Positions 34,997 through 42,066 of a stretch of 64,000 bases of DNA are shown piece by piece. Numbering within the stretch: the first letter of the stretch is position 1; the number at the start of each line of letters is the position of its first letter. The stretch covers positions 62,001 to 126,000 of the forward strand of contig CAYFNT010000006.1 of the NCBI GenBank assembly GCA_964344565.1, read 5' to 3'. The notes under the pieces were generated by a model. It saw only the letters and a list, made by a program, of their open reading frames with translations, was not told the DNA's origin and made no database searches. The position numbers were made by a program, and so were the translations under genes. This DNA comes from JACNKJ01 sp964344565 (GTDB lineage: Bacteria; Krumholzibacteriota; Krumholzibacteriia; JACNKJ01).

Positions 34997-35983
34997 CTAT
35001 TCCTCGTCCTTGCGCAGGTAGTCCAGGGTGCGCACGCGCCCCCGCCTGGCGATGCCCTCGCTCACCTGCCGGTTGAAGCGTTCGGCCGGATCCAGACCGT
35101 AGACCTTGAGCATGTGGTTCATGGCGATGGTCTCTGCGATCACCGTGATGTTCTTGCCAGGAATGATTGGCAGAAGCACCTGGGGGATGTTCACGCCCAG
35201 CACCTCGGAGGTGTCGTACTCCAGGCCGGTGCGGTCGTAGTACTTGCCCTCCACCCACTTCTCCAGCTTGACCTCCACCTCCACGCGTTTCTGGATGCGG
35301 ATGCCGCGGATGCCGAACATCTCGCGCACGTCCACCACTCCCACGCCGCGAATCTCCATGAAGTGCTTGAGGAATTCGTCGCCGCGGCCGATGAGCACGT
35401 CCTCGCCGCGGCGGATCAGGTGCACCACGTCGTCGGCCACCAGGCGATGGCCCCGCTCCACCAGGTCCAGGGCCACTTCGCTCTTGCCGATGCCGCTGGG
35501 CCCGGTGAAGAGCAGGCCCACGCCGTAGACGTCCACCAGGGAACCGTGCACTGTGCCGCGGGGCGAGAAGTGATCGGCCAGGTAGGCCGTGATGCTGCGG
35601 ATGAAGGGAGTGGTCTTGCGCTCGGTGGCGAAGAGCGGCACGCCGTACTTGTCGCACATCTCCACCAACGGCTCGAAGGCCTTCTGTCCGCGGGTCACGA
35701 TGATGCAGGGCACGGGAGTGATGAAGAGATTCTCGAGAGCCTCGATCTGGTCCTCGCGGCCGAGGCGTTCGAGGTAGGACGACTCGGCGCCGCCCAGAAT
35801 CTGAATGCGTTCGGCCTGGTACTTCTCGGTGAATCCCGTGAGCACGAATCCCGGTCTGGAGACTTCCTGCTGGGTGATGTCCTTGGAAGAGCTCTCGCTC
35901 TGTCCCACCCGGCGAAGGCCCAGGCTGTCGGCGGCTTCCCGGAGGAACTGGGCCACCGGGAGGCTCTGATTGGCCACTTCCAT
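34997..35983 (-). CDS. hprK: HPr kinase/phosphorylase
   Basis: A 328-aa bifunctional enzyme that phosphorylates and dephosphorylates HPr Ser46. Walker A GPSGIGKSEVALDLVERGH (about 161-179), the GTVHGSLVDVYG motif (about 143-154, catalytic His146), the signature EIRGVGVVDVREMFGIRGIR and the K-loop region (RLVADDVVHLIR) are present. The N-terminal domain (1-130) is the MurF-like type. The ATG at 35983 has GAGGAG upstream. HprK with rpoN/hpf in a Gram-negative operon is known in several phyla. Confidence 0.95.
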   Translation of the reverse strand: MEVANQSLPVAQFLREAADSLGLRRVGQSESSSKDITQQEVSRPGFVLTGFTEKYQAERIQILGGAESSYLERLGREDQIEALENLFITPVPCIIVTRGQKAFEPLVEMCDKYGVPLFATERKTTPFIRSITAYLADHFSPRGTVHGSLVDVYGVGLLFTGPSGIGKSEVALDLVERGHRLVADDVVHLIRRGEDVLIGRGDEFLKHFMEIRGVGVVDVREMFGIRGIRIQKRVEVEVKLEKWVEGKYYDRTGLEYDTSEVLGVNIPQVLLPIIPGKNITVIAETIAMNHMLKVYGLDPAERFNRQVSEGIARRGRVRTLDYLRKDEE

Positions 35984-36008
35984 CTAGCTCCTCGATTTCG
36001 CCGGCGCT

Positions 36009-36551
36009 CTAGTCCTCCGGCTGGATCAATCCGTAGGTTCCGTCCTTGCGTTTGTAGACCAGGCCCATGTGCTCGGTTTCGCTGTTGTTGAAGACCCAGA
36101 AGTTGTCGCCGTGCACTTCCATGCGAGTGATGGCCTCGGAGGGAGTGAGGCGATCGAGGTGGAGGATCTTCTCCTTGATGACCAGCGCGTCCTGGTCTCC
36201 ATCGGGCGCGCCGAAGATGGTGATGGAGCCGGATTCGAAGCCGGGCGCCACGGCCGCCTTCTTGCGGCGATTGAGCATGCGCGTCTTGTGCTTTCGGAGC
36301 TGGCGCTCGAGCTTGTCGGTGAGGCCGTCGATGGCGGCGTAGAGATCCTCGCCGCTCTCCCGGGCCGTGAAATCGGTGCTGCGCGCGTGGACGGAGCCCT
36401 CGGCGACCTGCCAATGCTTCTCCACGCGCAGAAGAACCTGCGCCTCCAGTATCCCGTCCATGTACTTGTCCAGCTTCCCGACCTTCTCCTCGGCGTAGTT
36501 TCTTATGGCGTCGGTCAGTTCCATCTTCCTGGCGGTGACGGAGATCTTCAT
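36009..36551 (-). CDS. hpf: Ribosome hibernation promoting factor, long form
   Basis: A 180-aa protein. N-terminal HPF/RaiA domain MKISVTARKMELTDAIRNYA with KVGKLDKY, basic linker (about 85-115, RKHKTRMLNRRKKAAV), and the C-terminal dimerisation domain typical of long HPF (SEAITRMEVHGDNFWVFNNS, then GLVYKRKDGTYGLIQPED). Long HPF dimerises 70S ribosomes to 100S in stationary phase. The ATG at 36551 has AAGGAGG upstream. It lies downstream of rpoN, with 281 bp of non-coding sequence between, an unusually long gap for this operon. Confidence 0.95.
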   Translation of the reverse strand: MKISVTARKMELTDAIRNYAEEKVGKLDKYMDGILEAQVLLRVEKHWQVAEGSVHARSTDFTARESGEDLYAAIDGLTDKLERQLRKHKTRMLNRRKKAAVAPGFESGSITIFGAPDGDQDALVIKEKILHLDRLTPSEAITRMEVHGDNFWVFNNSETEHMGLVYKRKDGTYGLIQPED

Positions 36552-36737
36552 GGTTCCTCCTTAACTAGCGGATACGGAAAGACCCCGCGCGCTTTTTGAG
36601 CGGACAGGGTCTGCTTGCGAAACGGGATGGATTCGAATGGTCTTGGGCGATTCAATAAACTCTCCGCGTTCGATCCACGGGGATCCCGTGTCTATTTCCA
36701 GCTTAGCAGCATCCATACATCGCGGCAAGCCGGAAGA

Positions 36738-36828
36738 GTCTCCAGTCTCGAGTCTCGAGTCCCCAGGGGAGAACATGACCTTCAAATACCTGTGCTCTCC
36801 TGGCGACTGGAGACTGGCGACTCGGGAC
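36738..36828. repeat. Heptamer-repeat inverted structure B (rpoN-hpf gap)
   Basis: Left arm 36738-36771: GTCTCCA, GTCTCGA, GTCTCGA, GTCCCCA, then GGGGAG. Right arm 36795-36828 read on the opposite strand: GTCCCGA, GTCGCCA, GTCTCCA, GTCGCCA, then GGAGAG. Four heptamers per arm in inverted orientation around a 23-bp loop (36772-36794). It lies inside the operon, in the 281-bp gap between rpoN and hpf. The rest of this gap holds no gene I can support. Confidence 0.85.
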
Positions 36829-36832
36829 CTCT

Positions 36833-38212
36833 TCAATACTCTTTCCTCATGCGTGCAGGCAAAATTCCTAGTTGCTCCCGATACTTCGCAACTGTCCGGC
36901 GCGCGATGACCAGTCCCTCGTCCTTGAGCATGTCGGCGATCTTCTGATCGCTGAAGGGACGCTTGCCGTCCTCCTTCGACACGATCTCGCGGATGCGATC
37001 CTTGGCCGCCTTGGCGCTGACCTCCTCGCCCCCCGAGGTGGAGAGCGACGAGGAGAAGAAATACTTGAGCGGGAAGGTCCCGCGAGGCGTCTGCACCCAC
37101 TTGTTGCTGGTGACGCGGCTCACCGTGGATTCGTGCATGCCGATCTTCGTGGCCACCTGCTGCAGGGTCAGGGGATGCAGGGCCTGGGGACCCTTGTCGA
37201 AGAACTCCTTCTGCTCCTCGACGATGGCGTTCATCACCTTCACCATGGTGCTGCGGCGCTGCTCCACGGTCTTGATGAGCCACTGGGCCTGACTGAGCTT
37301 GCCCTGCAGAAATTCCTTGGTGCGCTTGTCCCGATCGGCGACGCCTTCCTTGTAGGCTTCCGAGATCCGCAGGCGAGGCAGGTAGCGGTCGTTGAGCGCC
37401 ACCACGTAGTCGCCCTCGACCTCTTCCACAAGCAGGTCGGGAGTCACGTAGCGCGGATCCTCGGTGGACAGCTCCAGTCCCGGTTTGGGATCCAGTTCGC
37501 CGATGAGCCGGGCGGCCTCCTGCACGTCCTCCACGGATATCTTGAGCTTACGGGCGATGGCCTGATACTTCCGCTGCACGAGGGCCTTGAAGTGATCGCG
37601 GATGAGCGTGGCGGTGAGGCTGTCCTCCATGCCGCGGAAACGCAGCTGGATGAGCAGGCACTCGGGCAGATCGCGGGCGGCGATGCCGGCGGGCTCCAGG
37701 GACTGCACGGCGCTCAGGGCCTCGGCGGCGCGATCCTCGTCGACGCTGAAGACGTTCTGGATCTCTTCGAGATCGATGGTCAGGAATCCGCGATCGTCCA
37801 GGCTCCCGATAAGGTACTCGCCGATCTCAAGGAGCTGGGCGTCGGCGGTCTGCATGCGAAGCTGTTGAAGCAGGTTGTCGCCGGAGTCCTCGCGATAGAC
37901 GGGCACCTTCTCCACGAACTCGTCGTCGGAGAGTTCCTCCTGCTGTTCGTACTGCATTTCGAAACCGTCGTTGAAGACGTCGTCCCAGTTGTCGGCGCTT
38001 CCGGCGGCCTCTTCCTGGCTGCCCTCCCGGGTGCGGGGATCGACCTCTTCCTCTTCCTCGATCTCCAGGAGCGGATTGGACTGAAGCTCGTCCTTGAGCG
38101 CCATCTCCAGTTCCAAAGTGGGCAGCTGCAGAAGCTTGAGAGCCTGCTGCAGCCGCGGCGTCATCACCAGCTGCTGCTTCAGCCCCATCTGCAGTTTGAA
38201 CTTCATCTCCAT
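36833..38212 (-). CDS. rpoN: RNA polymerase sigma-54 factor
   Basis: A 459-aa sigma factor for enhancer-dependent promoters. Region I (MKFKLQMGLKQQLVMTPRLQ, then LQLPTLELEMALKDEL), an acidic Region II, the core-binding domain, the HTH (LTLQQVATKIGMHESTVSRV) and the C-terminal RpoN box ARRTVAKYRE are all present. It ends LGILPARMRKEY. Length is normal. The start is ATG 38212, or the ATG two codons on. It follows lptB by 12 bp. No bacterial enhancer-binding protein is in the window. Confidence 0.96.
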   Translation of the reverse strand: MEMKFKLQMGLKQQLVMTPRLQQALKLLQLPTLELEMALKDELQSNPLLEIEEEEEVDPRTREGSQEEAAGSADNWDDVFNDGFEMQYEQQEELSDDEFVEKVPVYREDSGDNLLQQLRMQTADAQLLEIGEYLIGSLDDRGFLTIDLEEIQNVFSVDEDRAAEALSAVQSLEPAGIAARDLPECLLIQLRFRGMEDSLTATLIRDHFKALVQRKYQAIARKLKISVEDVQEAARLIGELDPKPGLELSTEDPRYVTPDLLVEEVEGDYVVALNDRYLPRLRISEAYKEGVADRDKRTKEFLQGKLSQAQWLIKTVEQRRSTMVKVMNAIVEEQKEFFDKGPQALHPLTLQQVATKIGMHESTVSRVTSNKWVQTPRGTFPLKYFFSSSLSTSGGEEVSAKAAKDRIREIVSKEDGKRPFSDQKIADMLKDEGLVIARRTVAKYREQLGILPARMRKEY

Positions 38213-38224
38213 GCAGCGGCCTTC

Positions 38225-38965
38225 CTAGAGGTTGAATCGCTCGCCGAGGTAGACCTGGCGGGCCTTGGGGTCCTTCACCAGCACCTCCGCGGTGCCGGAC
38301 AGAATGATCTTGCCCTCGTGCAGAATGTAGCTGCGGTCGGTGATCTCGAGGGTCTCGCGAACGTTGTGATCGGTGATGAGAATGCCCAGGCCCATGCGCT
38401 TGAGCTGTTCGATGATCTCCTGCACGTCGCCCACCGCGATGGGATCGATGCCGGCGAAGGGCTCGTCCAGGAGCATGTACTGGGGATTGGTGGTCAGGGC
38501 GCGGGCGATCTCCACCCGCCGCCTCTCGCCGCCGCTGAGCTGATGGCCCAGGCTTCCGCGAAGGTGCGACACGCGCAGTTCCTCGAGCAGACGCTCCAGG
38601 CGGGTCTTGCGCTCGGCCTTGCTGATGGGCAGGCCCTCGAGGATGGCCATGAGATTCTGCTCCACCGTGAGGCGCCGGAAAACCGAGGCCTCCTGGCTGA
38701 GATAGCCGATGCCGCGCCGCGCGCGCCGATACATGGGCAGCTTGTGGATGGCCTCCTCGCCCAGGAAGACGCGTCCCTGGTCCGGACGGATCATGCCCAC
38801 GATCATGTAGAAGGTCGTGGTCTTGCCCGCGCCGTTTGGACCCAACAGGCCCACCACCTCGCCGGGAGCCAGCTCGAGGCTGACGCCGTCCACCACGCGG
38901 CGGCGGCCGTAGACCTTCACCAGGTCTTCGCCTCTCAGCATCTTGACGGGGCCCTCGGCCATCAT
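38225..38965 (-). CDS. lptB: LPS export ATPase LptB
   Basis: A 246-aa ABC ATPase. Walker A GPNGAGKTTTF (42-52), Q-loop YLSQEASVFRRLTV (88-101), signature LSGGERRRVEIARAL (143-157), Walker B YMLLDEPFAGIDP (163-175) and H-loop TDHNVRETLEI (198-208). The Lpt-specific VFRRLTVEQN follows the Q-loop. The ATG at 38965 overlaps the lptC stop (ATGA). It energises LptFG, encoded at 24.5 kb. lptA, usually between lptC and lptB, is absent here. Confidence 0.96.
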   Translation of the reverse strand: MMAEGPVKMLRGEDLVKVYGRRRVVDGVSLELAPGEVVGLLGPNGAGKTTTFYMIVGMIRPDQGRVFLGEEAIHKLPMYRRARRGIGYLSQEASVFRRLTVEQNLMAILEGLPISKAERKTRLERLLEELRVSHLRGSLGHQLSGGERRRVEIARALTTNPQYMLLDEPFAGIDPIAVGDVQEIIEQLKRMGLGILITDHNVRETLEITDRSYILHEGKIILSGTAEVLVKDPKARQVYLGERFNL

Positions 38966-39531
38966 TCCAGAATCCCTTCCTCGGCGATGATCTCGTGTCG
39001 CGGCAGACTGTCGATCCAGAGGCGTCCCAGGTTCTCGTCGCAGGACACCTTCCAGCCGCTGTGCAGGTCCTGTCCGTCCCGGACCTCCACGAATGAGTCG
39101 CTGCGGAAGATCCGCTCGCGCTCCGACCAGATCAGCTCCTCGCTCCAGAGCTCGATGCTGTCGCGGCTGAGCACGTAGACCTTTCCGCGGGCGGTCATGT
39201 CGCCCTTGCCCCCCTGCTTGTCCAGGAAGGCCGAGTCGGCCTCGAGGACGCTGCCCAGGCGACCCTCCTCGTCGAAGATCCTCAGGCGAACCTCCGAGGC
39301 CCGAACCTCGGGTTCCGTGTCGAAGAAGAGCGCCTTGCGTCCCGTGAGCACCCACTGCAGGTCGCCGGAGTCGCTCTCGCTGGTGGTGAAATCCCAGAGG
39401 ATCTGGCGCGGCAGCTCGCCCTCCGGACTAGTCACCGGCGACTCCTGGCTCTCGCAGGCGGCCAGGCCGAGGCTCAGGAGAGCCAGAACTCCCAGTTGGC
39501 GGGGAATGTGGAGTGCCGAGAGGTAACGCAA
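38962..39531 (-). CDS. lptC: LptC-like periplasmic LPS transport lipoprotein
   Basis: A 189-aa protein starting at TTG 39531 (LRYLSALHIPRQLGVLALLS). The hydrophobic segment ends in a lipobox LAAC, so it is probably lipidated where E. coli LptC has a membrane helix. The rest is beta-rich (SEVRLRIFDEEGRLGSVLEA, then DMTARGKVYVLSRDS and DGQDLHSGWKVSCDENLGR), the typical LptC/OstA beta-jellyroll repeat. Further upstream in-frame starts would include the -35 box of a strong promoter. First gene of the long lptC-ahcY unit. Confidence 0.82.
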   Translation of the reverse strand: MRYLSALHIPRQLGVLALLSLGLAACESQESPVTSPEGELPRQILWDFTTSESDSGDLQWVLTGRKALFFDTEPEVRASEVRLRIFDEEGRLGSVLEADSAFLDKQGGKGDMTARGKVYVLSRDSIELWSEELIWSERERIFRSDSFVEVRDGQDLHSGWKVSCDENLGRLWIDSLPRHEIIAEEGILE

Positions 39532-39586
39532 TGAGTAACTCTTTTTTTCCCAGCAGGTTAGGGGACACAATCGAATCCTTCGCTGG

Positions 39587-39615
39587 AGAATAGAAAGGCG
39601 CGAAGGCTTTGTCAA
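39587..39615 (-). promoter_or_regulatory. Strong promoter of the lptC...ahcY unit
   Basis: Minus strand TTGACA (39610-39615), 17-bp spacer, TATTCT (39587-39592). Consensus -35 and optimal spacing. The predicted start is near 39580, about 50 nt before the lptC TTG. Confidence 0.85.
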
Positions 39616-39723
39616 GCAATCAATATGCCAGAACTATAAGGAACGATGAGGAATTTCGGGAAGTCCTGAGATGCTCGGGGGCAGGCTGAGAAAGGCATCC
39701 CTAAGGGGCTGTTTCCAAATAAT

Positions 39724-40716
39724 TTAGAGCGAGTTCGAAAGGCCCGCGCGCAGGATGTCGTGGATGTGCAGCAGCCCCAGCACCGGTCCCTCGGGCTCGG
39801 CCACCACCAGGCCGGTGATGGGACCTGGCTGATTGGTTTCCATGAGCGTCAGGGCTTCGGTGGCCAGGGCTTCGGGTCCCACGGTGCGGGGCCGGCGGCT
39901 CGCGTAGTCGAGGGCGGGCGAGTTCATGTGGCTCTCGGTATCGCCCCCGGCCAGGGCGCGCTTGAGGTCGCCGTCGGTGAGCAGGCCCGCCAGCTCGCCC
40001 CTATCGTCCAGGATGCAGGCCATGCCCAGGCCGCTCTCGATGAGAGCGCCGATGGCCTCGCCCAGGGTGGCCGCGGGCGAGAGGCTGGCCAGGGAATCCA
40101 GGGGATGCATGAGATCGCGCACCCGCAGGCTCAGCCGTTTGCCAAGAATGCCTCCCGGATGCAGGCGCAGGAAATCCTCGGGGCTGAAGCCCCGCCGTTC
40201 CAGCACGGCCACGGCCAGGGCGTCGCCCATGACCAGGGCCGCCGTGCTGCTCGTGGTGGGCGCCAGGTTGTTGGGACAGGCCTCCTCGCCCACCGAGGCG
40301 TCCAGCAGCCAGCTCGACTCCCGGGCTAAGAAGGAATTCGCGTCGCCGGTGATGGCGATGGTCACGCAGCCGCGGTCGCGCAGGAAAGGCATCCAGCTGC
40401 GGAGTTCCTCGTTGGCGCCGCTCTTGGAGACGAGGATGACCACATCCTCGCGGCGGATGAATCCGAGGTCGCCGTGCATGGCCTCGGTGGCGTGGATGAA
40501 CACCGCAGGCGTTCCCGTGGAGCTGAAGGTGCTGGCCATCTTGCGGCCCACGTGACCGCTCTTGCCGAGGCCCGTGACCACCACGCGGCCTTCGCAGTCG
40601 GCCACGGCGGCGGCGGCGCCCTCGAAGGACTCGCCAAGCCTTTCGCCCACGGCGGCGATCTCCGAGGCGGTCTTGGCGAAGACCCTTGCGCCCGATTCCT
40701 TCCAGGAGCCGCTCAT
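39724..40716 (-). CDS. kdsD: D-arabinose 5-phosphate isomerase
   Basis: A 330-aa enzyme making arabinose-5-P from ribulose-5-P for Kdo. The SIS domain shows VVVTGLGKSGHVGRKMASTF (about 45-64), FIHATEAMHGDLGFI and ILVSKSGANEEL; two CBS domains follow (from about 205, RDLMHPLDSLASLSPAATLG). The length and SIS+CBS2 architecture match KdsD. The ATG at 40716 overlaps the kdsC stop (ATGA). Last gene of the kds group; a 192-bp gap with the lptC promoter follows. No clear terminator is seen after it. Confidence 0.94.
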   Translation of the reverse strand: MSGSWKESGARVFAKTASEIAAVGERLGESFEGAAAAVADCEGRVVVTGLGKSGHVGRKMASTFSSTGTPAVFIHATEAMHGDLGFIRREDVVILVSKSGANEELRSWMPFLRDRGCVTIAITGDANSFLARESSWLLDASVGEEACPNNLAPTTSSTAALVMGDALAVAVLERRGFSPEDFLRLHPGGILGKRLSLRVRDLMHPLDSLASLSPAATLGEAIGALIESGLGMACILDDRGELAGLLTDGDLKRALAGGDTESHMNSPALDYASRRPRTVGPEALATEALTLMETNQPGPITGLVVAEPEGPVLGLLHIHDILRAGLSNSL

Positions 40717-41249
40717 GCCTTCACCCGCATGAATCGCGACACCAGATCGTCCCAGAGCCCGCGGGCCTTGAGCACGCCTTCGATGGCTTCGCGCACCGCG
40801 CCCTTGCCGCCGGGCAGGGGCAGGACCCAGTCGGCGTATTCGCGGACCTCGGGACGCGCGTCGGCCGGCGCCGCGGCGAATCCTGTCTCGGCCATGCCGG
40901 GAAGATCGAAGAGGTCGTCCCCCACGAACATGGCCTCATCCGGAGAGACGCTCAGCTCGTCGAGAATCTCGCGCACGGCTACGTCCTTGTCGAGTCGGCC
41001 CAGGCGCAGGGTGGGAACGCGAAGGGCCTCGGCCCGGTCGCGGATCTCGTCCTCGTCCTTGCCGCTGCAGATGGCCAGCTGCAGACCGGCCTGTCGCGCC
41101 AGGTAGAATCCGAAACCGTCGTGCACGTGGAAGACCCGTCCGCCGCCGCGATGGGGCGTGCGGAGGGAGCCGTCGGTGAGGACGCCGTCCACGTCGAAGA
41201 TCATCAGGCGGATACGGGAGAGGCGCTCGGTGATTTCAGGGGAGAGCAT
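40713..41249 (-). CDS. kdsC: 3-deoxy-manno-octulosonate-8-phosphatase
   Basis: A 178-aa HAD phosphatase. Motif I LMIFDVDGVLTDGSL, FHVHDGFGFYLARQAGLQLA, motif II ICSGKDE, motif III/IV KDVAVREILDELSVSPDEAM and VGDDLFDLPGMAETG. It has the C0-type HAD fold without a cap, as in KdsC. I chose ATG 41249 (MLSPEITERLSRIRL) with GGAGG nine bases upstream; it overlaps the kdsA stop by 14 bp. Confidence 0.95.
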   Translation of the reverse strand: MLSPEITERLSRIRLMIFDVDGVLTDGSLRTPHRGGGRVFHVHDGFGFYLARQAGLQLAICSGKDEDEIRDRAEALRVPTLRLGRLDKDVAVREILDELSVSPDEAMFVGDDLFDLPGMAETGFAAAPADARPEVREYADWVLPLPGGKGAVREAIEGVLKARGLWDDLVSRFMRVKA

Positions 41250-42066
41250 TGCCGGCCTCCATGGCGCTGTAGAGATCGGCGAGCTCGCGCAGGAGATCGC
41301 CGGCGAGGGGGAAGGGCAGCTGGGTGGCCGCATCGCTCATGGCCTTCTCGGGCTCCGGATGCACTTCCATGAATATGCCCTGCACGCCCAGGGCCAGGGC
41401 GGCCCGGGCCATGGGACGCACGAACTCCCGGCTTCCGCCGGAGGAACCGCCGCTGCCGCCGGGCTGCTGTTGGCTGTGGGTGAGATCGAAGATCACGGGA
41501 CGGTTCGAGCGGGCCATCACCGCGAAACTGCGGTAGTCCACCACCAGATCGCGATAGCCCAGGCTGCTGCCCCGCTCGGTGAGCATGACCTTGTCCGATC
41601 CGGCCCGCGCGATCTTCTCGGCGGAGAAGGCCAGATCCTCGGGGGCGAGGAACTGCCCTTTCTTGAGATTGACGGGAAGTCCCGTGGCGCCGGCCGCCCG
41701 CAGAAGCGAGCTCTGGCGACAGAGGAAGGCCGGGATCTGCAGGCAGTCCACCGCCTCGGCGGCCAGGGCCGCCTCTTCGGGCTGGTGGATATCGGTGATG
41801 GCGGGAAGCTCGGCCTCCTTCGCCGTTTCGCCGAGCAGGCTCAGGGCCTTTTCCCGGCCGATGCTCGAGAAGCTGTCGTCCGAAAGCCGATTGTCCTTGG
41901 TATAGCTGGCCTTGAAGACCAGGGGCCAGCCGATCTCCGTGGCCAGTTCCTTCAGGAAGCCCGCCGCGTCCTCGAGCATGCCGCGGCCCTCGACCACGCA
42001 GGGACCGGCGATGAGCAGGGGCCGCTTTCCGCCCACTTCGGCCGAGCCGATGGAGAAGCTCTTCAC
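41236..42066 (-). CDS. kdsA: Kdo-8-phosphate synthase
   Basis: A 276-aa TIM-barrel aldolase condensing PEP and arabinose-5-P. Motifs LLIAGPCVVEGRGML, VFKASYTKDNRLSDDSF, ITDIHQPEEA, LQIPAFLCRQSSLLRAAG, VNLKKGQFLAPED, TERGSSLGYRDLVVDYRSF, FDLTHSQQQPGG and FMEVHPEPEKAMSDA are all present. DIHQP/EVHPEPEKAMSDA with Ala-Met-Ser-Asp is the KdsA form. The GTG start at 42066 overlaps the pyrG stop (GTGA). Confidence 0.97.
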   Translation of the reverse strand: MKSFSIGSAEVGGKRPLLIAGPCVVEGRGMLEDAAGFLKELATEIGWPLVFKASYTKDNRLSDDSFSSIGREKALSLLGETAKEAELPAITDIHQPEEAALAAEAVDCLQIPAFLCRQSSLLRAAGATGLPVNLKKGQFLAPEDLAFSAEKIARAGSDKVMLTERGSSLGYRDLVVDYRSFAVMARSNRPVIFDLTHSQQQPGGSGGSSGGSREFVRPMARAALALGVQGIFMEVHPEPEKAMSDAATQLPFPLAGDLLRELADLYSAMEAGNALP

